Origin: Bosea sp. PAMC 26642
Lineage (GTDB): Bacteria > Pseudomonadota > Alphaproteobacteria > Rhizobiales > Beijerinckiaceae
Reading direction: 5' to 3'
Assembly (NCBI RefSeq): GCF_001562255.1
Contig: NZ_CP014301.1
Span: forward strand, 4,929,501 to 4,993,500
Length of the DNA stretch: 64,000 nucleotides
Position 1 is the stretch's first letter. The number at the start of each line of letters is the position of its first letter. The notes beneath the pieces were generated by a model. That model was given only the letters and a program-made list of their open reading frames with translations, searched no databases and was not told where the DNA came from. Below, in pieces: positions 15,977-24,931 of the stretch. The position numbers and the translations under genes are program-made.

Positions 15977-17509
15977 ATGCGCAATCTACGCCAGACCTGT
16001 TTTCGCGCCGCCCTGATCGCCGGGCTCTCCGTTTTTGCCGCGCACGCGCAGGCGCAGCCTGCGGGCGTCCTTCGGGTCGCCGTCGGTGCCGACCCGGCGA
16101 CCTTCGACCCCGCCTTCAACGACCTGCCCGTCGGCAACGCGGTCGATCTCGCCGTGCTGGAAGGGCTGTTCCGGCTCGATCCCCAGAACAACGTCCTGAA
16201 GAGTCTGGCGTCGGACCATTCGTTTTCGCCCGACGGCAAGGTCTTCACTGTGAAGATCATGGCCGGCAGAACCTTCAGCAACGGCGATCCCCTGAATGCC
16301 GAGGCCGTCGCGGCCAGCTTCAATCGCTTGCTCGATGAGAAAGTCGGCTCGATCTATCGCGGCCTCTACGCCTCGCTCGGCACGGTCAGGGCCGTGGGAG
16401 AGGACACGGTCGAGTTTCATCTCGCCGAGCCCAACGGCCATATTCTGCTGCTGCTCGCGAGCACGGCTGCCAGCATCGTCAACGTCAAGGCCGTCAAGGA
16501 GATGGGCGCCGAATACGGCCGCAAGCCGGTGGGGTCCGGCCCCTACAAGGTCGATCGCTTCGTAGGCGGCGAGGGCTTCCGGCTCGTCCCAAACCCGACT
16601 TACAAGGGCGAGTATCCGGCGACCCTGAAATCGATTGATTTCATCGTCGTGCCCGAGGACGGCTCGCGCATGGCGCTGTTGGAAACCGGCGCGGCGGATA
16701 TCGTCGAGCGGGTGCCGCCGGAATCGATGGCGGCGATCAACGCGCTCAAGGACGCCAAGGTCGTCACGCCCCCCAGCATGTTCTCGATCAACATGGAGAT
16801 GGTGCTGAAGGGGTCGCTGACGGACGCCAGGGTGCGCAAGGCGCTGAACCTGGCGGTCGATCGCGAGGGCATCGCCAAGGGCGTGCTCGGCGGGCTCGGC
16901 ACGCCGTCGGTCGGCATGGTCGGCCCCGGCACGCAGGACGAGCTGCGCAAGACCTTCCCGCCGATCCCGTTCGATCCGGCAGGGGCGAAGAAGCTCCTGG
17001 CGGAGGCGGGCTACAAGCCGGGGCAGCTCTTGCTCAGCTTCACCTGCCCGACCGGGCGCTACATCAAGGACGTCCAGGTCTGCCAGGCCCTTGCAGGGTC
17101 GTTCGAGAACGTCGGCATCAAGGCGACGCCGCTGGTGGTCGACCGCGGCACCTGGAGCAAGGTGATCGGCATGGAACCTGCGGCCCGCACCGACAACATG
17201 GGCATGGTCGGCCGCGCCACAGCGGGCATGGATTACACCCTCTACCGCCTGTTTTTTACCGGCGTCGGGGCTAACCGCACAGGCTACTCCAATCCGCGCG
17301 TCGATGCGCTGCTCAAGGAAGGCCGCGCCACCACCGACCCGGCCAAACAGAAGGCGATCTATGGCGAGGTGCAGGAAATCGTCTGGAACGATCAGCCCTT
17401 CCTCTTCCTCTGGTACCAGACCCAGGCGATCGGCGTGTCCAACCGGGTGCAGGGCTTTGCCGTCCAGCCCAACGAGACGCTGGTTTTTGACAAGGTGACC
17501 CTGAAGTAG
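15977..17509 (+). CDS. Peptide/nickel-family ABC substrate-binding protein
   Basis: Periplasmic SBP family 5 receptor, 510 residues. The start at 15977 gives a clean signal peptide (RNLRQTCFRAALIAGLSVF, cleavage after AHAQA). Longer in-frame starts at 15947 and 15821 would bury it. GGGGA lies about 10 bases upstream. Family landmarks are VGADPATFDPAFNDLPV at the mature N-terminus, PVGSGPYKVDRF mid-protein, and a C-terminal lobe with two Cys (FTCPTGRY, QVCQAL). It is the first gene of the LysR-linked operon. Two downstream enzymes (an amine oxidoreductase and a deacylase) suggest an amino-acid conjugate as ligand. Confidence 0.9.
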   Translation: MRNLRQTCFRAALIAGLSVFAAHAQAQPAGVLRVAVGADPATFDPAFNDLPVGNAVDLAVLEGLFRLDPQNNVLKSLASDHSFSPDGKVFTVKIMAGRTFSNGDPLNAEAVAASFNRLLDEKVGSIYRGLYASLGTVRAVGEDTVEFHLAEPNGHILLLLASTAASIVNVKAVKEMGAEYGRKPVGSGPYKVDRFVGGEGFRLVPNPTYKGEYPATLKSIDFIVVPEDGSRMALLETGAADIVERVPPESMAAINALKDAKVVTPPSMFSINMEMVLKGSLTDARVRKALNLAVDREGIAKGVLGGLGTPSVGMVGPGTQDELRKTFPPIPFDPAGAKKLLAEAGYKPGQLLLSFTCPTGRYIKDVQVCQALAGSFENVGIKATPLVVDRGTWSKVIGMEPAARTDNMGMVGRATAGMDYTLYRLFFTGVGANRTGYSNPRVDALLKEGRATTDPAKQKAIYGEVQEIVWNDQPFLFLWYQTQAIGVSNRVQGFAVQPNETLVFDKVTLK

Positions 17510-17534
17510 CAGCGCCGAAGCGGGAGCCGCGACG

Positions 17535-18461
17535 ATGTTCGTTCTCAGACGCCTCTCCAGCGCCCTGCCGACGTTGTTTGCGGTCTCGCTGCTGGTCTTC
17601 TTCTTCGTCGACCTCATCCCGGGCGACCCGGCGCAGATTCTGGCCGGGCCGACCGCCTCGAACGAAGAGATCGAGAGCATTCGCACGTTTCTCGGCCTCA
17701 ACGAGCCCTTGCTGACCCGCTATGCGCAGTTCCTGCGCGGCATCTTCGACCCCTCGGTCGCGACCTCGTTTCGGACCCACCGGCCCGTGGTCGTCGAACT
17801 GGCGGAGCGCCTCCCCAATACGCTGATCGTCTCGATCGGCGGCCTCGCGCTCGGCGTCCTGCTCGGGACGGTCGCGGGCATCGTTTGCGCCATGCGGCCT
17901 GGCGGCATCGCCGACGCTGCGATCACCGTGCTGACGCTGGCGGGGATCTCGATGCCGATCTACTGGCTTGGCCTGCTCGGCATCTGGTACTTCGCCGTTC
18001 ATCTCGGCTGGCTGCCGGCGGCCGGCGCTTCGACGCCGCTGCACTTCGTGCTGCCGATCCTGGTCATCGCGACGCGGCCGGCGGCAATGTTCAGCCGCCT
18101 CGTCGCGACCAGTCTGACCGAAAGCATGGGGCGCGACTATCTCGATACCGCCCGGGCCAAGGGCCTTAGCGAAACCCGCGTCGTGCTGTTCCATGCGCTA
18201 CGCAATTCGCTGATCGCCGCCGTTAGCGTCGCCGGCGTGCAGTTCGGCGGCATGCTCGGCGGCTCGGTCGTCACCGAGACGGTCTTCGGCATTCCCGGCG
18301 TCGGCCGTCTCCTCGTGGATGCGGTCTCCCGCGCCGACTATCCAGTGATCCAGTACGCGATCTTGATGTTCGCGGTCTTCTTCGTCGCCATCAACCTCGT
18401 CACCGACCTGCTGACGCAGTGGCTCGACCCGCGCACACGCGAGCAGGAGAGACCGGCATGA
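17535..18461 (+). CDS. Peptide-type ABC transporter permease (DppB-like)
   Basis: DppB-type membrane subunit, 308 residues, ATG at 17535 with GGGAG upstream. It shows the first span VSLLVFFFVDLIPGDPAQIL, a DppB periplasmic part, the EAA loop (DYLDTARAKGLSETRVVLFH), and GGSVVTETVFGIPGVGRLL near the C-terminus. It lies 25 bases behind the binding protein and overlaps the next gene by an ATGA. Confidence 0.92.
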   Translation: MFVLRRLSSALPTLFAVSLLVFFFVDLIPGDPAQILAGPTASNEEIESIRTFLGLNEPLLTRYAQFLRGIFDPSVATSFRTHRPVVVELAERLPNTLIVSIGGLALGVLLGTVAGIVCAMRPGGIADAAITVLTLAGISMPIYWLGLLGIWYFAVHLGWLPAAGASTPLHFVLPILVIATRPAAMFSRLVATSLTESMGRDYLDTARAKGLSETRVVLFHALRNSLIAAVSVAGVQFGGMLGGSVVTETVFGIPGVGRLLVDAVSRADYPVIQYAILMFAVFFVAINLVTDLLTQWLDPRTREQERPA

Positions 18462-20422
18462 GCCTGGCTCAGGACATGGTCGCCTTGCCCCATCGCGCAG
18501 AGCCCGTCCCCGCCAAGCCCAACGCGGCCTGGACGCTGCTGCGGCGCATCCTCGCGCAGCCGAAGGGCGCGATCGGCCTGACGCTGGTCGTGCTCTATCT
18601 CGCGCTTGCCATCGTTGGCCCGGCGTTGGCGCCGCAGGATGCCTTCCGGCAGAACTTCGCGCAGACGCTGCGTCCGCCGTCCGCGGCCCACTGGTTCGGC
18701 ACCGACCAACTAGGCCGCGACGTCTTCAGCCGCATTCTGGTCGGAGCCCGCGCGACGCTCGGCATTGGCGTCGGCGGCGTCGTCGTCGCCTTCCTCATCG
18801 GCGTTCCGCTCGGCATCCTCGCGGCCTGGCGCCGCGGCTGGATCGAGGCTGTGCTGATGCGCGCCATCGACGTGATGCTGAGCTTTCCCGACATCGTCTT
18901 CGCGCTCGCGGTCGTTGCGATCCTGGGAGCGAGCACCCAGAATGTCATCATCGCCGTCGGCGTCGTATCGATCCCTGTCTTTGCCCGCACGGCCCGTGCC
19001 GTGACGCTGAGCGTGCTGGCCGAGCCCTACATCGAAGGTTCGGTCGCGCTCGGCGCCAGCCCCGCCCGCGTCATCCTGCGCCATGTGCTGCCCAACATCT
19101 CCGGCATGCTTCTGACGCTCTCGACGCTTCTGTTCGCCTCGACGCTGCTCTCGGCCTCGGGGCTCGGTTTCCTCGGACTCGGCACCCAGCCGCCCTTCCC
19201 CGAATGGGGCACGATGCTCGGCGAAAGCCGCTCCTACATTCGCAGCCACCCTTATCTGGCGACCTTCCCCGGCCTGTTCCTCGCCGTTTCGGCGCTCGCC
19301 TTCAACCTGCTCGGGGACGCCCTCCGGACCATCTACGACCCGACCAGCCGTCGCGGCGCCCGCCGTCTGCCGCTGCTGGGCTTCCTGCGCCGGCGCAAGC
19401 CCGTGCCGGCTTCGACGACCGAGGCCCCCTCCGGCCCCGATGCGCCCATCGTCGCGGTTCGCGACCTGCACCTCGCCTTCCGCACGGCCGATGGGCTGCT
19501 CGACGTCGTGCGCGGCGTCGACCTGACGATCCGCGCCGGTCGGACGCTGGCGGTCGTCGGTGAATCCGGCTCCGGAAAATCGACCCTGCTGCGCGCGATC
19601 GGCACATTGGCCAATCCACAGGAGGTAGCGATCACCGCAGGCAGCATCGCGATTGGCGGCGAAACCGCACTGGGCCTGCCCGCCGCTGCCCTGCGCGACC
19701 TGCGCCGGCGTAAGATCGGCGTCGTGTTCCAGGACGCCGCCAGCGCCCTGAACCCTGTGCTGACCATCGGCCAGCAACTCGGCGAGGCCGTGCGCGCCTG
19801 CCATCGCCTTGACCCACAGGCGGTCCGGCAGCGCTGCGTCGCGCTGTTACGCGACGTGAACATCGCCGATCCCGAGCGCCGGCTCGACATGTATCCGCAT
19901 CAGTTTTCCGGCGGAATGAAGCAGCGCATCGTCATCGCGATCGCGCTCGCCCAGGATCCTGAGCTGTTGCTGGCCGACGAGCCGACCAGCGCGCTCGACG
20001 TCACCATCCAGCAGCAGATCCTGGTGCTGTTGCGCGAGATCCAGCGCAAGCGCGGCATGGCGATCCTGCTCGTCACCCACGATCTTAACCTCGTGGCGCG
20101 TTTCGCCGACGACGTTGCCGTGATGTATGCCGGGCGGCTGGTCGAAAGCGGCGCCATCGAGACGGTACTGGAGCGGCCGCTGCACCCCTACACCCGAGCG
20201 CTCCAGGCCTCGGCTCCCGGCGCGGCAGAGGAGCGCGGCAAGCCGCTGCGGAGTATACCCGGCGAGCCCCCGCTGGTCGGCCGCCTGCCGGACGGCTGCG
20301 CCTTCCGCCCGCGCTGTCCGCGCCATGCCGGCCGCGCGGAATGCGCCGCTCAGGAGCCGCCCGAGCGGTCGGTCGCCGAGCGTCGTGTCGCCTGCGTATT
20401 TGCCGAAGAGGGGTTGGCATGA
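18458..20422 (+). CDS. Fused peptide ABC permease-ATPase (DppC-DppD fusion)
   Basis: A single 654-residue protein joining a DppC-type permease (residues about 1-305) to a DppD-type ATPase (about 335-654). Permease marks are GTDQLGRDVFSRIL and the EAA loop near residue 190 (EPYIEGSVALGASPARVILR). The linker is basic and proline-rich (GARRLPLLGFLRRRKPVPA). ATPase marks are [38 protein letters not shown] and LVTHDLN, then the Cys-rich C-terminus CAFRPRCPRHAG. The start is the ATG at 18458, overlapping the upstream stop. Fusions of this type exist in other bacteria. It lets one polypeptide carry one membrane and one ATPase half of the importer. Confidence 0.92.
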   Translation: MSLAQDMVALPHRAEPVPAKPNAAWTLLRRILAQPKGAIGLTLVVLYLALAIVGPALAPQDAFRQNFAQTLRPPSAAHWFGTDQLGRDVFSRILVGARATLGIGVGGVVVAFLIGVPLGILAAWRRGWIEAVLMRAIDVMLSFPDIVFALAVVAILGASTQNVIIAVGVVSIPVFARTARAVTLSVLAEPYIEGSVALGASPARVILRHVLPNISGMLLTLSTLLFASTLLSASGLGFLGLGTQPPFPEWGTMLGESRSYIRSHPYLATFPGLFLAVSALAFNLLGDALRTIYDPTSRRGARRLPLLGFLRRRKPVPASTTEAPSGPDAPIVAVRDLHLAFRTADGLLDVVRGVDLTIRAGRTLAVVGESGSGKSTLLRAIGTLANPQEVAITAGSIAIGGETALGLPAAALRDLRRRKIGVVFQDAASALNPVLTIGQQLGEAVRACHRLDPQAVRQRCVALLRDVNIADPERRLDMYPHQFSGGMKQRIVIAIALAQDPELLLADEPTSALDVTIQQQILVLLREIQRKRGMAILLVTHDLNLVARFADDVAVMYAGRLVESGAIETVLERPLHPYTRALQASAPGAAEERGKPLRSIPGEPPLVGRLPDGCAFRPRCPRHAGRAECAAQEPPERSVAERRVACVFAEEGLA

Positions 20423-21528
20423 ACGCGCCCTTCCCCATGCCCCGAGCGCCCAGCGCCAGCCGCGACGACGTCATCGTCGTCGAGCGGGTGAGCCGCGATT
20501 TCGGCGGTGGCAAGGGTCTTTTCGGCCTCAGGGCCACGCCGGTCGTGCGTGCGGTGGACAACGTGTCCCTTAGTGTCCCTCGCGGCTCTTGCTTCGCCAT
20601 CGTCGGCGAATCCGGCTCCGGCAAGAGTTCGCTTGCCCGCCTAATCGTCGGCCTGCTGCGCCCGACCGGCGGCGAGGTTGAAATCGACGGCACCGCGCTC
20701 TCCTCGCTCGACGGTGCGGGGCTGCGCGCCATGCGCCGCAAGGTCCAGCTCGTCCTGCAGGATCCGCGCGCCTCGCTCGATCCACGCATGACTGTGTTCG
20801 ACATCCTGGCCGAAGCGCTCACCGTGCACGGCTTGCACCGCGAGCGGAACGCGCGGCAGGAACGGATCGAGGCCGTGGTCGGCATGGTCGGGCTGAACCA
20901 GGCGCATCTGGCGCGCTACCCGCACGAATTGTCCGGCGGCCAGCGCCAGCGTGCCGCGATCGCCCGCGCTATCATCTGCGAGCCGCAGATCCTGGTGCTC
21001 GACGAGCCGGTCTCGGCCCTCGACGTCTCCGTCCAGGCGCAGATCATCAATCTGCTGGCCGAGCTGCAGGCGCGGCTGCAGCTGACCTATGTGATCATCA
21101 CCCACGACCTGGCGCTGGTCGCCCATATGGCGGACGCGGTCGGCGTCATGTATCTCGGCAGCTTCGTCGAGCAGGGCGACGTCGGCGACGTCTGCGCCGC
21201 GCCGCGTCATCCCTATACGCAAAGCCTGATGGCGATCGCGGCCCACGCCTCGCCGCTGGACCGCGACCGCTCTGCGACCGTACTCGAAGGGTCGATCCCA
21301 AGCCCCCTCGCGATCCCGTCGGGCTGCAGCTTCCACACGCGCTGCCCTCTCGCGAGAACACTGGCAAGAGCCTCCGGTCCGACCGGTGGCGAAACCGTCA
21401 CGACATCCGATGGGCCGCTGCCCAGACCCTGCGTCGAAACGCAGCCCCTTCCCCACCCTGCGCCGGGAGGCCGCAGCACGGCGAGCTGCCATTTCGCAGA
21501 CCGTCACCTCCCTGATCAAAACTCCTGA
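20419..21528 (+). CDS. Peptide-type ABC transporter ATP-binding protein (DppF-like)
   Basis: Second ATPase of the importer, 369 residues from the ATG at 20419, which overlaps the stop of the fused gene. It shows Walker A GESGSGKS, Q-loop LVLQDPRASLDPR, signature LSGGQRQR, Walker B LVLDEPVSALD and switch IITHDLAL. The C-terminus is about 40 residues longer than usual, with a proline- and threonine-rich tail (PTGGETVTTSDGPLPRPC) of unknown purpose. Confidence 0.9.
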   Translation: MNAPFPMPRAPSASRDDVIVVERVSRDFGGGKGLFGLRATPVVRAVDNVSLSVPRGSCFAIVGESGSGKSSLARLIVGLLRPTGGEVEIDGTALSSLDGAGLRAMRRKVQLVLQDPRASLDPRMTVFDILAEALTVHGLHRERNARQERIEAVVGMVGLNQAHLARYPHELSGGQRQRAAIARAIICEPQILVLDEPVSALDVSVQAQIINLLAELQARLQLTYVIITHDLALVAHMADAVGVMYLGSFVEQGDVGDVCAAPRHPYTQSLMAIAAHASPLDRDRSATVLEGSIPSPLAIPSGCSFHTRCPLARTLARASGPTGGETVTTSDGPLPRPCVETQPLPHPAPGGRSTASCHFADRHLPDQNS

Positions 21529-21547
21529 AACGACGAAGGATCGATCG

Positions 21548-22753
21548 ATGTCCGATCACAGCAACGCCTCCGAAATCGTGATTGTCGGTGGCGGCATCTA
21601 CGGCACCAGCCTGGCGTATCAGCTTGCCGGCGCCGGCAAAACGGTGACGCTCCTCGAAGCGGGAGAGGTCGCCGGCGGCGCCTCCGGTGGGCCGGGCGAA
21701 CGCGGCGTGCGCGCCAATGGCCGCGACCTGCGCGAACTGCCGGTCTGCGCGCTTTCCCAGCGGCTCTGGGGTGAATATCAGCAGTCGATCGACGGGGGCG
21801 TCGGCTTCCGCAGGGTCGGCGGCCTCAAGGTCTTCGACATCCCCTATGGCCACCGCGAACACGAGGTCCGCGGCCGCATGGCAACAACCGCAGCGTCGCA
21901 GGCGAGCCTCGGCACGCCCTCGCAGGTGCTGACGCGCGACGAAACCCTGGCACGCGAGCCCGAGCTCGCCGCCGGGACCATCGGCGCGATCTACTGTCCC
22001 AATGACGGCGTCGGCGACCATGGCTTCGCGACGCGACAGTTCGCGAAGGAGGCCGCCAAGGCGGGCGTCGTCATCCGCACCAACGCCCGCGTAACCGGCA
22101 TCGTGCAGTCGCGGGGAGTCGCGACCGCGGTGACGCTCGCTGACGGCGAGACCGTTCCCGTCGGCGACAAGCTGATCGTCGTGGCGAACGCGGGCGCCGA
22201 GGCGCTGCTGAAGCCAGTCCTCAAGCCCTATGAGTTCGGGCCGGTCTGGAACCTGATGCCGCAGATGCTCTACGTCACCAACCCTCTGAACAAGACGGTC
22301 AATCATCTGCTTTCGCATGCGCATCGCCGCCTGGCGATCAAGCAGTTGCCGGACGGTGTGCTGATGCTGTCGGGCGGCGCTCATGTCGCCTATACGCCCG
22401 AGGGTCTCTGGAAGGGCTCCCTTAGCGCGATGACGCAGAACGTCACCGATGCGATTCTGACGATGCCCTTCATCGACAGTTCGAGCTTCGTTAAGGCCGA
22501 CGCCTCGCGCGTCGAGACGGTCACGGCCGATCTCATCCCTCTGGTCGGGCAGGTCGAGGCGCTGCCCAACCTGATCTATGGCTATGGCTGGTCGGGCCAT
22601 GGCTTCGCGATCTCGCTCGGCTTCACCAGGCTCATGACGGAATGGGTCGTTTCCGGCCGGAAGCCCGAGGCGCTGAACCCGTTCTCGCCACGGCGCTTCC
22701 ACGAGCCGGCGCGCTTCGCCGCCGACGTCACGCTCAGCCGCGTCGCGGCCTGA
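21548..22753 (+). CDS. FAD-dependent oxidoreductase of the DAO family
   Basis: Flavin enzyme related to D-amino-acid and glycine oxidases or sarcosine oxidase beta subunits, 401 residues. The FAD dinucleotide motif VIVGGGIYGTSLAYQLAGAG is at residues about 11-30, followed by LLEAGEVAGGASGG. The C-terminal FAD-binding stretch reads IYGYGWSGHGFAISLG. GAAGGA-like purines (ACGAAGGAT) precede the ATG at 21548. It sits 19 bases after the importer ATPase, so it likely oxidises an amine or imino group of the imported compound, in the cytosol. Confidence 0.87.
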   Translation: MSDHSNASEIVIVGGGIYGTSLAYQLAGAGKTVTLLEAGEVAGGASGGPGERGVRANGRDLRELPVCALSQRLWGEYQQSIDGGVGFRRVGGLKVFDIPYGHREHEVRGRMATTAASQASLGTPSQVLTRDETLAREPELAAGTIGAIYCPNDGVGDHGFATRQFAKEAAKAGVVIRTNARVTGIVQSRGVATAVTLADGETVPVGDKLIVVANAGAEALLKPVLKPYEFGPVWNLMPQMLYVTNPLNKTVNHLLSHAHRRLAIKQLPDGVLMLSGGAHVAYTPEGLWKGSLSAMTQNVTDAILTMPFIDSSSFVKADASRVETVTADLIPLVGQVEALPNLIYGYGWSGHGFAISLGFTRLMTEWVVSGRKPEALNPFSPRRFHEPARFAADVTLSRVAA

Positions 22754-22782
22754 GCGCTTCCTCATCGACGCCATCACACGAA

Positions 22783-22806
22783 CGGAGGCGGCAAAAGCCG
22801 CCTCCG
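22783..22806 (+). other. Intercistronic hairpin between oxidoreductase and deacylase genes
   Basis: CGGAGGCGGC (22783-22792) and GCCGCCTCCG (22797-22806) form a perfect 10-bp stem with an AAAA loop. There is no T-tract, and the next gene starts 27 bases later, so it is probably an mRNA-stabilising or attenuating hairpin. Confidence 0.65.
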
Positions 22807-22832
22807 CGAGCCATCAGGATTGAAGGACTGCC

Positions 22833-23795
22833 ATGCTGCCCGCTCTCGACCTCACCGCTCCCGGCAAGACCATCCACGATCTCGGCCCGATCGCAGGCCC
22901 GCTCGACGGCGTCGCAGGCGATATCCTTTGCTGCATCAACAATGGCAAGGGACCGTCGGTGCTGCTCCTGGGCGGCATCCATGGCGACGAATACGAGGCG
23001 CAGATCGTCCTGCGTCGCCTGGCTGAGCGCCTCGCTCCCGCCGATGTCACGGGGCGCATCCTTATCGTGCCGTCTATCAACTTCCCAGCGTCCGAGAAGG
23101 GCAAACGCCTGTCGCCCTTCGACGGCCAGAACATGAACCGCTGCTTCCCCGGCAAGGCCGACGGCACGCCGACGGAGCGCCTCTGCGCCTTCGTCACCAG
23201 CCAGCTGTTCCCGGCTGTCGATCTGCTGATCGACGTGCATGCGGGTGGGAGCGATGTCTCGGTCGTACCGATGGTATTCGGCTTCGCCACCGGCAGCAGC
23301 AAGGTCGACGACGCCCGCCTCACCGTTCTGATGGAAGCCTGGGGCTATCGCTTCGTGCAGCATGTCGACGGCATCGACGAGACCGCCTGCGGCGCGGCCA
23401 AACTGGCCGATCTCGCCTCGATCGAGGTCGAGGGCGGCGGCGGCCGGATGCATACGGTCGAGCTGGAGATCATGGAGGCCGGCCTGCTGCGCGCGTTGGC
23501 GGCCTTTGGCGTGCTCGAGCCGCAGCTTCCGCAGATCCCCTTCGAAGGCGTGCATTTCACGGCGGGTCCGGAGGGACAGTATCTGGCGTCCCGCCCAGCC
23601 CTGGTCGAACACTGCATCTCGCTCGGGGACGAAGTGGCCAAGGGTCAACTCGTGGCACGGCTTCACCCGACGATGGGACGCAAGGCGACGGCGGAAGATG
23701 TTCTGGCCCCTCTTCCGGGCTATGTGCTCCGCCAGACAGAGCACGCCTTCGTCCACAAGGGGCAGCTAATCGGCAACATCGGGACGCCGCTCTGA
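22833..23795 (+). CDS. Succinylglutamate desuccinylase/aspartoacylase-family (M14-like) deacylase
   Basis: Zinc-dependent amidohydrolase of the AstE/AspA/DoeB group, 320 residues. The Zn ligands are seen in GGIHGDEYEAQ (His and Glu) and LLIDVHAGG (His). The substrate loop NMNRCFPGKADG and a C-terminal beta-domain (LARLHPTMGRKATAEDVLAP) match the family. It is the last gene of the importer operon, so it probably removes an acyl group from an imported N-acyl amino compound or acts on the oxidoreductase product. N-acetyl-diaminobutyrate-type substrates are possible, but no ectoine genes are present here. Confidence 0.87.
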   Translation: MLPALDLTAPGKTIHDLGPIAGPLDGVAGDILCCINNGKGPSVLLLGGIHGDEYEAQIVLRRLAERLAPADVTGRILIVPSINFPASEKGKRLSPFDGQNMNRCFPGKADGTPTERLCAFVTSQLFPAVDLLIDVHAGGSDVSVVPMVFGFATGSSKVDDARLTVLMEAWGYRFVQHVDGIDETACGAAKLADLASIEVEGGGGRMHTVELEIMEAGLLRALAAFGVLEPQLPQIPFEGVHFTAGPEGQYLASRPALVEHCISLGDEVAKGQLVARLHPTMGRKATAEDVLAPLPGYVLRQTEHAFVHKGQLIGNIGTPL

Positions 23796-23928
23796 TGCTG
23801 TAGTGAACGGCGGCGCGCTCCGCTGTCCCTCTGCGCCAAGAACGGAAGTCGATTGCTTACTCGAAACCGGACTTTGCACACAACACCGGGGTGCTAGGTG
23901 ATCCTTCAGCAAGCGTTGGTGACGGCCA

Positions 23929-24615
23929 TCATCTGCCTTCCAGAATGCGAACCATCGCGCCATAGCCGCGCTGGCGCGCCATCTCGATGGGTGTGACGCC
24001 GTTGCGGTCGCCAATGTCCCGCCTGGCGCCTGCCGCCACAAGATGGCTCACGGTGCGTTCATGCCGTGCGCCGCCATCGCCAAGGATGATGGCCTCGATT
24101 AGTGCGGTCCAGGCCAGGTTGTTGACGTGGTCAAGCGCAGCTCCGGCCTCGATCAGCATTCTTACGATCTCGTCATGGCCGAGATGGGCGGCGGCAATCA
24201 GCGCAGTGCCGTCATAGGGGCTGGTTATCGCCCTGGGATCCGCGCCGATCGCAAGAGCCACGCGCATCGTTTCGGCATCGTCCGCCACGGCGGCGATAGT
24301 GACCGTGTCGTAGCGCTGGGCATCAAGGGCGCGCGGATCGGCCCCGAGCCTGACCAGCGTCCGCATAGCCTCGCGCTGCCGGGCATGGGCCGCGATATGA
24401 AGCGCGGTCCGACGCTGGCCGTCGCGTGTGTCGACTACTGCACCAGCCGCCACCAGTCTTTCGATAGCGGCGACATCGCCTATCCAGGCGGCCGACTGCA
24501 GGCCGTCATACGCTGCGATTTCGGCGGCGGAAGGTGGCGTCTGCGCCGAGGTCGGCACACCGGCAAGGACCAGCACCAAGCCCAGCGCGAGCATGGCGGT
24601 AAAACGGCGCATCAT
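23929..24615 (-). CDS. Secreted ankyrin-repeat protein
   Basis: A 228-residue protein from the start at 24615, which has an AGGAG about 10 bases upstream. The hydrophobic signal sequence (RRFTAMLALGLVLVLAGVP) is cleaved probably near TSAQT. The mature part is made of about five ankyrin repeats (for example GQRRTALHIAAHARQREAM, NGVTPIEMARQRGYGAMV). Ankyrin repeats mediate protein contacts; the partner is unknown and is presumably periplasmic. The gene stands alone. Confidence 0.85.
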   Translation of the reverse strand: MMRRFTAMLALGLVLVLAGVPTSAQTPPSAAEIAAYDGLQSAAWIGDVAAIERLVAAGAVVDTRDGQRRTALHIAAHARQREAMRTLVRLGADPRALDAQRYDTVTIAAVADDAETMRVALAIGADPRAITSPYDGTALIAAAHLGHDEIVRMLIEAGAALDHVNNLAWTALIEAIILGDGGARHERTVSHLVAAGARRDIGDRNGVTPIEMARQRGYGAMVRILEGR

Positions 24616-24741
24616 CTCGGCGTCTCCTGTGGCGCGCGTCGAGTAGCCTTCGCAAGGCCGTGAGGCGTGCCGTGTGGGGCTGGTCACGCGACTTGTCTTA
24701 GCCATCATCGTCTATCGCGAGGATGACGAGAGAGGCGATTT

Positions 24742-24931
24742 GTGCGTTTGACTAGGCGAGGGGGCGGACGCCTAGCCCTCGGAATGATCGGCAGCATTCT
24801 TGGTGCAGGGCGGGTTCAGTCCGCCGAGACGGGCGGTCCACGGACCTTCTACTATTCCGGCCCGCTCAGCGACCATTTCGACGGCGCGCGCTTCTTCAAT
24901 CCCGATCGCAGGGCCGAGCCTCGGGGCCTAG
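24742..24931 (+). pseudogene. N-terminal remnant of an MBL-fold metallohydrolase, interrupted by an IS481-type element
   Basis: A GTG-initiated frame at 24742 encodes a signal-like start (GGRLALGMIGSILGAGRV) and then TFYYSGPLSDHFDGARFF, the characteristic N-terminus of lipoprotein-type MBL-fold hydrolases (RomA/NAPE-PLD-like). After NPDRRAEPRG it runs into the IS at CTAG. Joining the two flanks across one CTAG gives a frame that soon stops and has none of the HxHxDH metal motifs, so most of the gene is gone, not merely interrupted. Confidence 0.65.

Noticed and set aside
15986..17701. A 571-codon minus-strand frame opposite the binding-protein gene
   Set aside because: The plus-strand gene has a signal peptide, family motifs and operon position; the minus frame has none.
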